Assembly: GCF_900112065.1 (NCBI RefSeq)
Contig: NZ_FOKE01000004.1
Span: forward strand, 124,001 to 188,000
Reading direction: 5' to 3'
DNA from: Cohnella sp. OV330
GTDB lineage: Bacteria > Bacillota > Bacilli > Paenibacillales > Paenibacillaceae
Length of the DNA stretch: 64,000 bases
Shown: positions 17,226-24,083 of the stretch, piece after piece
Layout: each line of letters starts with the position of its first letter
Position numbering within the stretch: position 1 is the first letter of the stretch
Notes under the pieces: model-generated
Databases searched by the model: none
The model's input: the letters and a program-made list of their open reading frames with translations, nothing else
What the model was told of the DNA's origin: nothing
Program-made: the position numbers and the translations under genes

Positions 17226-18026
17226 TCATTCGGCGGGCCATGCGATTCGATCTTGCCGGGTCACCGTCCCGCCGGTCGCGGCCCACTCGGCGCGCGTTCG
17301 CTTGCCTCCGCGCGCGAGCTCCGCGCGAACGCGGAACCGCTGCGGATAAGCGCCGCGAAGCGCGAGCGTCGCGAAGCCGTCGCCGTCGGTGAGCGCCTCG
17401 GCCGCCGGCAGCAGCAGCGCGCCGCGCCGCCAATCCCGTACAGCGGGCGTCTCAAGCGACAGCAATCCCGGCTGCCCCGTGTCCGGACCGACTCGGCACC
17501 GTTCCGTCGCCCGTCCGCCGCGCTCCATAAGGATAAAGTGATCGCCAGGCAGCAGCCGCCCGCCCTCCGGCGCGCAGCGAAGCCTGTCCGAGCCGGCCGG
17601 CAGATCGTCCGCCAGCCGGCCCCGGCCGCAGCCCTCTTCATCGGCCCATGCGTAAATCGCGACGTCCGGAAGAGGTCTGCCGTCCGCGTCGACCACTTGC
17701 AGGCCGAGCCCCGTCGCTCCCGGCGGAGCCGGAAGCCTGGAGCCTGGCAGCAGTGACGCGACGACAACCGGGGATTGCTTCGGTAGCGCTGCCAAATCGA
17801 CGGCCATCCGCGAAGTCAGCCGCAGCGGCGCGGTCACCGTCAAACTGCATTCGGACGCCTTCACGTCCATAAATGCATAGCCGCCGTCCGGCGTACGCAG
17901 CGGCTTGTGAGGCAATCCCTCGAGCCGCACCGACACGTCGGGTCCGGCAAGCGGCCGTCCCGTCCAGGCGTCGACCGGATACACGACCAGCGAGCAGCGC
18001 GAAACGAAGGTCGATTCGGCGCTCAT
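17226..18026 (-). CDS. eCIS-linked Ig-like/carboxypeptidase-regulatory-like protein
   Basis: This 266-residue protein has no enzyme motif. The first 100 residues (RCSLVVYPVDAWTGRPLAGPDVSV, then GGYAFMDV) and the next segment (LGLQVVDADGRPLPDVAIYAW) read like two transthyretin/carboxypeptidase-regulatory beta-sandwich domains. The ATG at 18026 overlaps the TGA of the cap gene (ATGA) and has GAGGGAG 7 bases upstream, so it is translationally coupled to it. A structural role next to the cap, or as a surface adaptor, is a guess from position. Confidence 0.65.
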   Translation of the reverse strand: MSAESTFVSRCSLVVYPVDAWTGRPLAGPDVSVRLEGLPHKPLRTPDGGYAFMDVKASECSLTVTAPLRLTSRMAVDLAALPKQSPVVVASLLPGSRLPAPPGATGLGLQVVDADGRPLPDVAIYAWADEEGCGRGRLADDLPAGSDRLRCAPEGGRLLPGDHFILMERGGRATERCRVGPDTGQPGLLSLETPAVRDWRRGALLLPAAEALTDGDGFATLALRGAYPQRFRVRAELARGGKRTRAEWAATGGTVTRQDRIAWPAE

Positions 18027-18691
18027 CGCGGCTCTCCCTCGCCGATGTCGCGCAGCGTAATGCGCCGCTCGACGACGCGCGGTCCCGGCTTCACGCGGGT
18101 CGACTCTAGCAGAATCGGCCCGACCCGGTATACGAGAGATAGCTTGTAAGGCAGATCGCCGAACTGCCATAGCCGTACGAGTTGATCCGTGTCCATGTTC
18201 TCCGCCGTGATGCGCAGCTCCTCGCCGGACATCGCCAGCGAGCCTTCGAGATAAGGCGCCCGAAGTACGGCATTGTCGTACAGCGTCTGCATCACCTTGC
18301 CCAGCATGAGATGCTCGTCCAGCGTTCGGGCGAGCGGCTCCGCAGCCGAATGCGCGGTGACCAGATATGTAAGGTCGAGCGCCAGCGGAGGATACCGGAG
18401 CTGGCCGCCCTGCGCCTGCATCGCGTTTCTCCGGGCGTCCCCGCTCTCGCGTACGCCGACGAGATATAGAGACAAGCTAAGGTCTCCTTTGTCCGCCGGC
18501 GAAGCCAGGCCGATCAAGTCCGGACGGGCGATCGGATCGGGCGACAGCTGCTCGCGGAGCAGCTTCAAGAGACTTGCGCCGACCTCCGCGATCGCGGTAT
18601 AGGAGCCGATGGATGACACCCCTCTCGAAGGCGTTAGAATGATAACCTTGGCCGAAAAGCAGATTGCTACATTTTTCGCCAATAAATTCAT
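18023..18691 (-). CDS. eCIS tail terminator/cap protein, DUF4255 family (Pvc16/Afp16-like)
   Basis: The family core, SYTAIAEVGASLLKLLREQLSPDP, leads into LSLSLYLVGVRES and PLALDLTYLVTAHS, a characteristic DUF4255 pattern. These proteins cap the sheath and tube end. The frame is open from an ATG at 18691 that lacks an SD and adds about 25 residues (AKNVAICFSAKVIIL) not expected in the family. A GTG at 18616 (MSSIGSY...) matches the usual family start, but its purine-rich AGAGGG is almost adjacent. The true start is therefore unsettled. It is coupled at its 3' end to the Ig-like gene. Confidence 0.88.
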   Translation of the reverse strand: MNLLAKNVAICFSAKVIILTPSRGVSSIGSYTAIAEVGASLLKLLREQLSPDPIARPDLIGLASPADKGDLSLSLYLVGVRESGDARRNAMQAQGGQLRYPPLALDLTYLVTAHSAAEPLARTLDEHLMLGKVMQTLYDNAVLRAPYLEGSLAMSGEELRITAENMDTDQLVRLWQFGDLPYKLSLVYRVGPILLESTRVKPGPRVVERRITLRDIGEGEPR

Positions 18692-18715
18692 TATATCGGC
18701 ATTTACGCGCAGTGG

Positions 18716-20941
18716 CTATCCAAAACTTGCATCGGAATCGCCGTCATAGGGAGCGAAATTATCCTTGACCCAAATTTTCCCCATCTTGCGCAATTCCTGG
18801 GCCGACGCGCGCACCAAATGGGGCATCCCGACGGGCTGATCTTCGCCTGCGGCCAGAAAGGCGGCGGTGAGCACGATATTTTTGATATGACCGCCCGCTA
18901 CGTCCAATCTTGCGGCCAGAAAAGCCAAGTCCAGATCGTCCGCCGTCGGCACGGACGGCGGCAGATGCGTCCTGAATATGCGCTCGCGGTCCGCGGCGTC
19001 GGGCGCCGGAAACTTAATGACCGCGCTCATCCGCCGCAAAAGAGCATCGTCCATGTTCTGCAGCAGGTTCGTCGCCAAGATCGTCACCCCGTCGTACGCC
19101 TCGATCCGCTGCAGCAAGTAGGCCGCCTCCATGTTGGCATACTTGTCGTGGGCGTCTTTGACCTCGGTGCGCTTCCCGAACAAGGCGTCGCCTTCGTCGA
19201 AAAACAAGATGGCCCCGCTCTGCTCGGCTTCGGCGAACAGCTCTCTTAGACGCTGCTCCGTCTCGCCGATATATTTGCTCACGATGCGAGACAGATCGAT
19301 CCGGTACATGTCGAGCCCCAGCTCTCCCGCGACGATCTCGGCCGACATCGTCTTGCCCGTTCCCGGCGGCCCCGCGAGCAGCAGGTGAAGCCCGGTGCCG
19401 TAAGGCAGCTTGTCGCGGAATCCCCACTCTTCGAGCACGCGGCCGCGTTGCGCGAACCGCCCGCAAGCTTCCCGCAGCAGCGCGAGCGGCTCCGGCGGCA
19501 GCACCAGGTCGCTCCAGCTTCGCTTGGGCACGATCCGCTCCGCCATCTCCGACAGCCGGTGGCGGAACTGGCCGCGCGCGGCTTCCTCCAGTTCCTCGGC
19601 CGCGGGCCACGCATGTCCTGCGCCCGCGGCAAGCGTCCGCGCCTGGCGCCAAGCCTGCTCGGTTTGGCCCGGCGAGAGCCGATATTTGTCGGCGAGCGCC
19701 TGGAACAGGCCGTCCTCGTACCGGTGGGGCATCGGTCCCGATATGCCCTCGCGGCCGCCCGTCGCCGACGCCATCCACAGCATCTCGCGCCGCGCCGCAT
19801 CCGGCAGTCCGACCTCGGCCTGCCAGAACATCCGCCCCTCTGCGGCGGGCAGGCTATGAGGCGTACGCCGTTCGCGGCTGCACCAGGCGACGAGCGGCTG
19901 CCTGGCGTACGCCGCGTAGCTTGCGAGCGCATCGCCGTACATGCCCAGCAGCGCCGGATCGGGCGCCTTCGCGCCCTCTCCTTCGGCGAAGCACAGCGCC
20001 GCGCCGGTGAGCAGCGCTTCCCTGACGAGCTGTGCGAGCGCGGCGGCGAGCTTGGCAGGCTCCGCCGGCAGCCGCTCGACCTGCGCGCAGAGCAGCGCCT
20101 GTCCGCGCGCGTTCGCCAATCGGCGAACGCGCAGCCGCTTGCCGGCGCCCGCCGGCCCCCACAGCTGCACCATCGGCCAATGCGCATGGGCCCGCGCTTC
20201 CCCCGCTTCGGACAGCGGCGCCAGGACGCGCCAAGCCTCGTCGCCATCGGGCAGCTCGGGCAGCCCGCCGTCGTCCGGCCCGTAGCGGCGCGCGATGCCG
20301 TCGAGCCGCGCGTCCATCGCCTCCGCCTCCAGCACGAAGCTGACAATGCGCGGATCGAGGCGCAGCGGATCGCGGAAGCCCGGCGGCCGCGCGTGCGGCT
20401 CCTCGCCGGCATCCAGCAGCAGACGCCGCAGCCGAGGACTCGCGAGCGAACGCCGCGCCCCGGCGCGCTCGGCCGCCGTGTCGCACAGCAGCCGCAGCGC
20501 CAGATCCGGCGTCGCCGCCTTCAGCGTCATGTCGTCGTTCAGGTAGCCGAACCACTTCTCATAGCGGCGGCTGCATTCGCCCGCGATCGCGAGCACGACG
20601 AGCCGCCGCTCCCAGCGCGACAGCCCGAGCCGCTCCGACAGCGCGGCCAGCGGCAGCGCGGCCCCTTCCTCCGCGCCCTGCCGCTCGCGGTCCGCCATAT
20701 CCGCCTCCGCCTCGCGCCGCCTTGCGGCATATGCTCGCCATGCAGCCGAATCCGGCTCGTCCTCCGGCGTATTGCGAAGCAGCTCCTCCGGCGTCACGAC
20801 GAGTCCCCGCAGCGCGGCCAGCGGATCTGCGAACGGGTCCTCCCCCGACGGGCCGAGCAGCGTTCGCATGCCCTCCTCCAGCAGCAGCAGCTCGTCCGCG
20901 AGCAGCTGCGCGCCGTCCCGATATGTTCCGTTGCCGCTCAA
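18716..20941 (-). CDS. eCIS AAA+ ATPase (Afp15-like)
   Basis: This 741-residue ATPase of the eCIS type is needed for particle assembly or maturation in characterised systems. The first 450 residues are a helical, Ala/Arg-rich domain. A second, degenerate P-loop-like site (LWGPAGAGKRLR) lies near residue 260. The C-terminal AAA+ module has Walker A GPPGTGKT near 523, Walker B ILFFDEGDALF near 580, sensor TILATNLL and an arginine-finger region DDALLRRM. The start is TTG at 20941 with AAGGAGG 7 bases upstream. Having the ATPase and cap upstream of the sheath, rather than at the far end as in Afp/PVC, is a feature of this locus type. Confidence 0.92.
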   Translation of the reverse strand: MSGNGTYRDGAQLLADELLLLEEGMRTLLGPSGEDPFADPLAALRGLVVTPEELLRNTPEDEPDSAAWRAYAARRREAEADMADRERQGAEEGAALPLAALSERLGLSRWERRLVVLAIAGECSRRYEKWFGYLNDDMTLKAATPDLALRLLCDTAAERAGARRSLASPRLRRLLLDAGEEPHARPPGFRDPLRLDPRIVSFVLEAEAMDARLDGIARRYGPDDGGLPELPDGDEAWRVLAPLSEAGEARAHAHWPMVQLWGPAGAGKRLRVRRLANARGQALLCAQVERLPAEPAKLAAALAQLVREALLTGAALCFAEGEGAKAPDPALLGMYGDALASYAAYARQPLVAWCSRERRTPHSLPAAEGRMFWQAEVGLPDAARREMLWMASATGGREGISGPMPHRYEDGLFQALADKYRLSPGQTEQAWRQARTLAAGAGHAWPAAEELEEAARGQFRHRLSEMAERIVPKRSWSDLVLPPEPLALLREACGRFAQRGRVLEEWGFRDKLPYGTGLHLLLAGPPGTGKTMSAEIVAGELGLDMYRIDLSRIVSKYIGETEQRLRELFAEAEQSGAILFFDEGDALFGKRTEVKDAHDKYANMEAAYLLQRIEAYDGVTILATNLLQNMDDALLRRMSAVIKFPAPDAADRERIFRTHLPPSVPTADDLDLAFLAARLDVAGGHIKNIVLTAAFLAAGEDQPVGMPHLVRASAQELRKMGKIWVKDNFAPYDGDSDASFG

Positions 20942-20958
20942 GACCGCTCCTCCTTACA

Positions 20959-22323
20959 TTATCGTCTCATCAGGCTCAGCACGGCGATATCGTCCGATTG
21001 CGGCGCGCCGTCGGCGAACATAAATACGTCCATCAGCAGCGCGTCGATCACCTCGGCGCTCGACATGCCCGGCGTCATCCGCAAAAACTGCTGCAGCCGT
21101 CCGCCGCCGTACTGCTCCTGCGTGCCGTTTTCGGCCTCGGTAATGCCGTCCGTATACAGCACGAGCCGATCTCCTTCGGCCAGCGTCACGACCGTGTCAT
21201 AGTAGCTCGACTCGGGCATCGCCGCGAGCGGGAGGCTTTTCCTCAGCTTGATCGGCTGGACCTCGCCCGTCGCGCGCACGAGGTACGGCGTGCAGTGTCC
21301 GCCCTCGCTCAGCGTCGTCTCCCCGGTATCGGCGTCGAACACGCCGCATACGATCGTCGCGAACAGCATCGGATCGTCCGCGGCCAGCTCGTCGTTGACC
21401 ATGCGCAGCAGCTCGCCGGGAGACAGGTCGGGCTTCATCTTGCCCTTGAGAAGCGTGAGCGCGACCGCCATGAACAGCGCCGCGGGTATGCCTTTGTCCG
21501 ACACGTCGCCAAGCGTAAAAAACAATCGACTCTGGTCGATCTTGTAAAAGTTGTAAAAATCGCCGCCGACCTCCTTGGCCGACTTGAGCAGCGCGCACAC
21601 GTCGTACGGCTCCAGGGCCGAAGGCATCGTGCGCGGCAAAAAGCTCATCTGAATGCCGCCGGCGATCTGCAGCTCGCTCTCGAGCCGATCCTTGATTTTC
21701 GTCGTCGCGGCCAGCGCGTGCATCGAGCTCTCGAGCTGCTCGTACAGCCTGGCGTTCTCGAGCGCGACCGCCATCGGCTGGGCGACCGCTTCGAGCAGCT
21801 GCCGGTCCCGGTCGGTGAACGGCCTGCGGCCCCGCTTGTTGACGACTTGCAGCACGCCCTCCACCAGACCGCCCTTAACGATCGGCACGGTCAGCAGGTT
21901 GCGCGTCTCGAAGCCCGTCGCGTTCGCCACCCGGCTCGACCAGCGCGGATCCGCGCCCGGATCGTTGACGACGATGCTGTCGCCCGATTGCGCGACGAGA
22001 CCCGCAATCCCTTCTCCGACCGGCAGTCGGATGCGCTTGACCTCGTCCCCTTTTCCGCCCGTGGCGACCTCGAAAAACAGCTCCTGCCTGTCCCGGTCCA
22101 ACAGCAGCACGGAGGCCGCTTCGACCGGCAATATCGTCTTGGCCCGTTCGACGATCAGCTCGATCTGCTCGCCGCGCCTTAGCGTCGAATTCAGCTGCAA
22201 GCTGATATCGAGCAGCGTACGGGACTGCCGGACGCGGGAACGGCACGCCAAGTAAACGGCCGCGCCGCCGGCCAAACCTCCCGCCGCCAGCGCCGGGACG
22301 ACCGCCGCCCACAGCATGTCCAT
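20959..22323 (-). CDS. Membrane-anchored GAF-PP2C phosphatase (RsbU/SpoIIE type)
   Basis: This is a serine phosphatase of the partner-switch type, expected to dephosphorylate the STAS protein encoded just upstream. One membrane segment lies at residues about 8-28, then a linker, a GAF sensor domain (about 45-200, with ILPVEAASVLLLDRD and FETRNLLTVPI), a short coiled coil, and a PP2C domain. The PP2C metal-binding acidic residues are intact: GGDFYNF, LGDVSDKG, YTDGITEAEN and QSDDIAVL. The ATG at 22323 has AAAAGGGG 9 bases upstream; an ATG at 22332 is also possible. The signal sensed by the GAF domain is unknown. The stop lies 17 bases from the ATPase start codon, so this regulator is in the eCIS operon. 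Confidence 0.9.
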   Translation of the reverse strand: MDMLWAAVVPALAAGGLAGGAAVYLACRSRVRQSRTLLDISLQLNSTLRRGEQIELIVERAKTILPVEAASVLLLDRDRQELFFEVATGGKGDEVKRIRLPVGEGIAGLVAQSGDSIVVNDPGADPRWSSRVANATGFETRNLLTVPIVKGGLVEGVLQVVNKRGRRPFTDRDRQLLEAVAQPMAVALENARLYEQLESSMHALAATTKIKDRLESELQIAGGIQMSFLPRTMPSALEPYDVCALLKSAKEVGGDFYNFYKIDQSRLFFTLGDVSDKGIPAALFMAVALTLLKGKMKPDLSPGELLRMVNDELAADDPMLFATIVCGVFDADTGETTLSEGGHCTPYLVRATGEVQPIKLRKSLPLAAMPESSYYDTVVTLAEGDRLVLYTDGITEAENGTQEQYGGGRLQQFLRMTPGMSSAEVIDALLMDVFMFADGAPQSDDIAVLSLMRR

Positions 22324-22390
22324 CGTCTCCATCCCCTTTTCGCATCCGCGGCCGATAACGGCAGGCGGAAGCCTATTGCTACGCCGTCCG

Positions 22391-22732
22391 TCAGCGGGCA
22401 GCCAGCGTTGCCGTCGCCTGCTCGGCCGTATCCGCCGTCTCGAGGATGCCGAGCAAGCCCGACATCTCGAATACTTCGCGTACCGCTTCGCTCATGCCCG
22501 CGCAGATCAAACTTCCTTTGAGCGCCTTCGTTTTTTTGGCGGCCACGAGCACGACCCGCAGCCCCGCGCTGCTAATATACTGGAGCGAAGCGAAATCGAG
22601 CACGAACCGGGTATGACCCTCGCCGGCCAGACCGACGAAGGCCGCTTCGGCCTCCGATGCGTTTTGTCCGTCGAGACGACCTTCTATCGAAAGAACGGCG
22701 ACGCCGTCCTTCACCGCTGACTTCAATTCCAT
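22391..22732 (-). CDS. STAS-domain anti-anti-sigma-type protein (RsbV/SpoIIAA-like)
   Basis: This 113-residue single STAS domain has the phosphorylation motif YISSAGLR (Ser54/Ser55) at the usual place after the second strand, and the VAVLSIEGRLDG opening. In partner switching the unphosphorylated form binds the kinase-type anti-factor and frees the target. The ATG at 22732 is preferred. A GTG 9 bases upstream is embedded in the SD (GAGGTG) that serves this ATG. It lies 14 bases after the kinase gene and about 65 before the phosphatase gene. Confidence 0.93.
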   Translation of the reverse strand: MELKSAVKDGVAVLSIEGRLDGQNASEAEAAFVGLAGEGHTRFVLDFASLQYISSAGLRVVLVAAKKTKALKGSLICAGMSEAVREVFEMSGLLGILETADTAEQATATLAAR

Positions 22733-22746
22733 CTGTCGCACCTCGT

Positions 22747-23199
22747 CTATTCGTATTTAATCATCGTCAGCCTGTTGCCCGAAGGGAGCCGCTCGTAACG
22801 GAGTTCGTCCATCAGACGCTTGACGAAATAAACGCCGAGTCCGCCGATCGGACGGCTGTCCAGGTCCTGCGTGAGGTCGGGGTCGGCCTTCGCTAGCGGA
22901 TCGAACGCCGCGGCGTTGTCCTCCAGAACGAGCCTCGCGCCGCCCGCAACCGGCTTGACGGTCAGCCGAATCCGTGGATCGCCGCCGTCCGGATAACCGT
23001 AGGACACGATATTCGTCAGCAGTTCCTCGCAGGCAAGCGTCAACTGAAGCTTCGTGCGTTCGGACCAGCCCAGCCGGTCGCCGGCGGCCTCCATGAAGCG
23101 ATGCAGCGAATCGATCGCGGACAAGCCTTCGTCGAGCGCGATCGCGCTGCTCCCGTCCGCGTCCGGCCCCTCGCGCACCATGTCGTTCCAAGCGGTCAA
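22747..23199 (-). CDS. GHKL anti-sigma-type serine kinase (RsbW/SpoIIAB-like)
   Basis: This 150-residue HATPase_c protein has N-box LACEELLTNIVSYGY, G1 box LEDNAAAFDP, and G2 region GGLGVYFVKRLMDEL, followed by NRLTMIK. These are the marks of the RsbW/SpoIIAB kinases, which both phosphorylate a STAS partner and sequester a target protein. The start is set at TTG 23199 because GGAGGG lies 6 bases before it; the longer ATG at 23241 has no SD. It is the first gene of the minus-strand eCIS operon. No sigma factor is encoded next to it, so its target is unknown. Confidence 0.9.
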   Translation of the reverse strand: MTAWNDMVREGPDADGSSAIALDEGLSAIDSLHRFMEAAGDRLGWSERTKLQLTLACEELLTNIVSYGYPDGGDPRIRLTVKPVAGGARLVLEDNAAAFDPLAKADPDLTQDLDSRPIGGLGVYFVKRLMDELRYERLPSGNRLTMIKYE

Positions 23200-23252
23200 T
23201 GGCTTCCCTCCGTTCGCCGCCAGGCGATGCCAAGACGTCATTATTCAGGCGT

Positions 23253-23258
23253 ATCATA
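23253..23258 (-). promoter_or_regulatory. Possible -10 element for the partner-switch/eCIS operon
   Basis: The minus strand reads TATGATAC here, 54 bases before the TTG of the kinase gene. No good -35 lies 16-18 bases upstream, so a dedicated activator or alternative sigma factor may be needed, or this is not the promoter. Confidence 0.3.
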
Positions 23259-23301
23259 CCATAATCCGACAAAAAAATAGCCGTTTCCGGCAAACGAATC
23301 G

Positions 23302-23330
23302 TATTTACGCGGGAAAATATAAGCTATAAT
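23302..23330 (+). promoter_or_regulatory. Probable promoter of the cargo cassette
   Basis: A perfect -10 TATAAT (23325-23330) lies 38 bases before the TTG start of the DUF4157 gene. A weak -35 (TATTTA, or TTTACG with shorter spacing) lies upstream. The intergenic region shared with the divergent regulator operon is only about 170 bases, so one regulator could control both sides. Confidence 0.6.
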
Positions 23331-23367
23331 AGAAAACAAATCTTAGAACGGAAAAGAGGTCGCGACC

Positions 23368-23997
23368 TTGAGCCGCCTTTATGCCCAAAACCGACAGCAA
23401 GCCGCCTCCCGTACCGGCCCTTCAGAGAAACCGCAGCAGGGCAAGCCCGTCCAGATGCTCGCGATGCAGCGCGCCGTCGGCAACCGCGCTATCCTGCAGA
23501 TGATGCGCGCGGGAGAGCTGTCGCCGGAAGAGTCGGCCGCCCCCGCCCAGCGCAAGCAGGATCGTCCGGGCGCGCTGCCCCTCGACGTCCAGTCCAAGAT
23601 GGAAAAAGTGATGGGCGCCGATTTTTCGAACGTCAACGTCCATGCCAACTCTTCGAATGCTTCGAGCATGGGCGCGCTCGCCTACGCGCAAGGCAACGAC
23701 ATCCATTTCGCCCCCGGACAGTACAGTCCCGACACGCAGAACGGCCAGAAGATCATCGGCCATGAGCTCGCCCACGTCGTTCAGCAGCGCCAAGGACGCG
23801 TGCTGCCGACCGCCCAGCTCAAAAGCGGGATGCGCCTTAACGACGATCCCGCGCTCGAGAAAGAAGCGGACGATCTTGGCGAGCGGGCCGCGGCGACGCC
23901 GGATCAAGCCGCCCCGACGATTCAGCGGATGGCCGATCGCCCGACGCCGGGGCTGCCCGAGCATGTCGCCCCCTTTATGCCGATACAGCATTCGTGA
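23368..23997 (+). CDS. DUF4157 eCIS-associated putative metallopeptidase (candidate cargo)
   Basis: This 209-residue protein carries the eCIS-associated DUF4157 core: [22 protein letters not shown] (residues 71-92), the [13 protein letters not shown] strand and the zinc-binding HELAH at 132-136 followed by VVQQRQG. A downstream LEKEADDLG supplies a plausible third ligand. Residues 31-46, [16 protein letters not shown], form an LQRxxGNxA motif shared with the next gene. DUF4157 proteins are strongly linked to eCIS loci as cargo or cargo-processing peptidases. No toxin domain follows the core here, so this may be a stand-alone peptidase. The TTG start at 23368 has AAGAGGT 7 bases upstream. Confidence 0.88.
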   Translation: MSRLYAQNRQQAASRTGPSEKPQQGKPVQMLAMQRAVGNRAILQMMRAGELSPEESAAPAQRKQDRPGALPLDVQSKMEKVMGADFSNVNVHANSSNASSMGALAYAQGNDIHFAPGQYSPDTQNGQKIIGHELAHVVQQRQGRVLPTAQLKSGMRLNDDPALEKEADDLGERAAATPDQAAPTIQRMADRPTPGLPEHVAPFMPIQHS

Positions 23998-24083
23998 CCG
24001 CCGTATATCCCTGCGGAGCTTCTCCGGTCCGGCCGATTTAATCATTCATCGCCACTCGTCCATCGCTAAGGAGTCGTGCCTTT

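Noticed and set aside
1..23199. Prophage interpretation
   Set aside because: No integrase, terminase, portal, capsid, holin or lysin is seen; baseplate, sheath, ATPase, DUF4255 and DUF4157 genes together fit an eCIS.
1..23199. Type VI secretion system interpretation
   Set aside because: No TssJ/L/M membrane complex, ClpV or two-part TssB/C sheath; a single phage-type sheath with DUF4255 cap is present.
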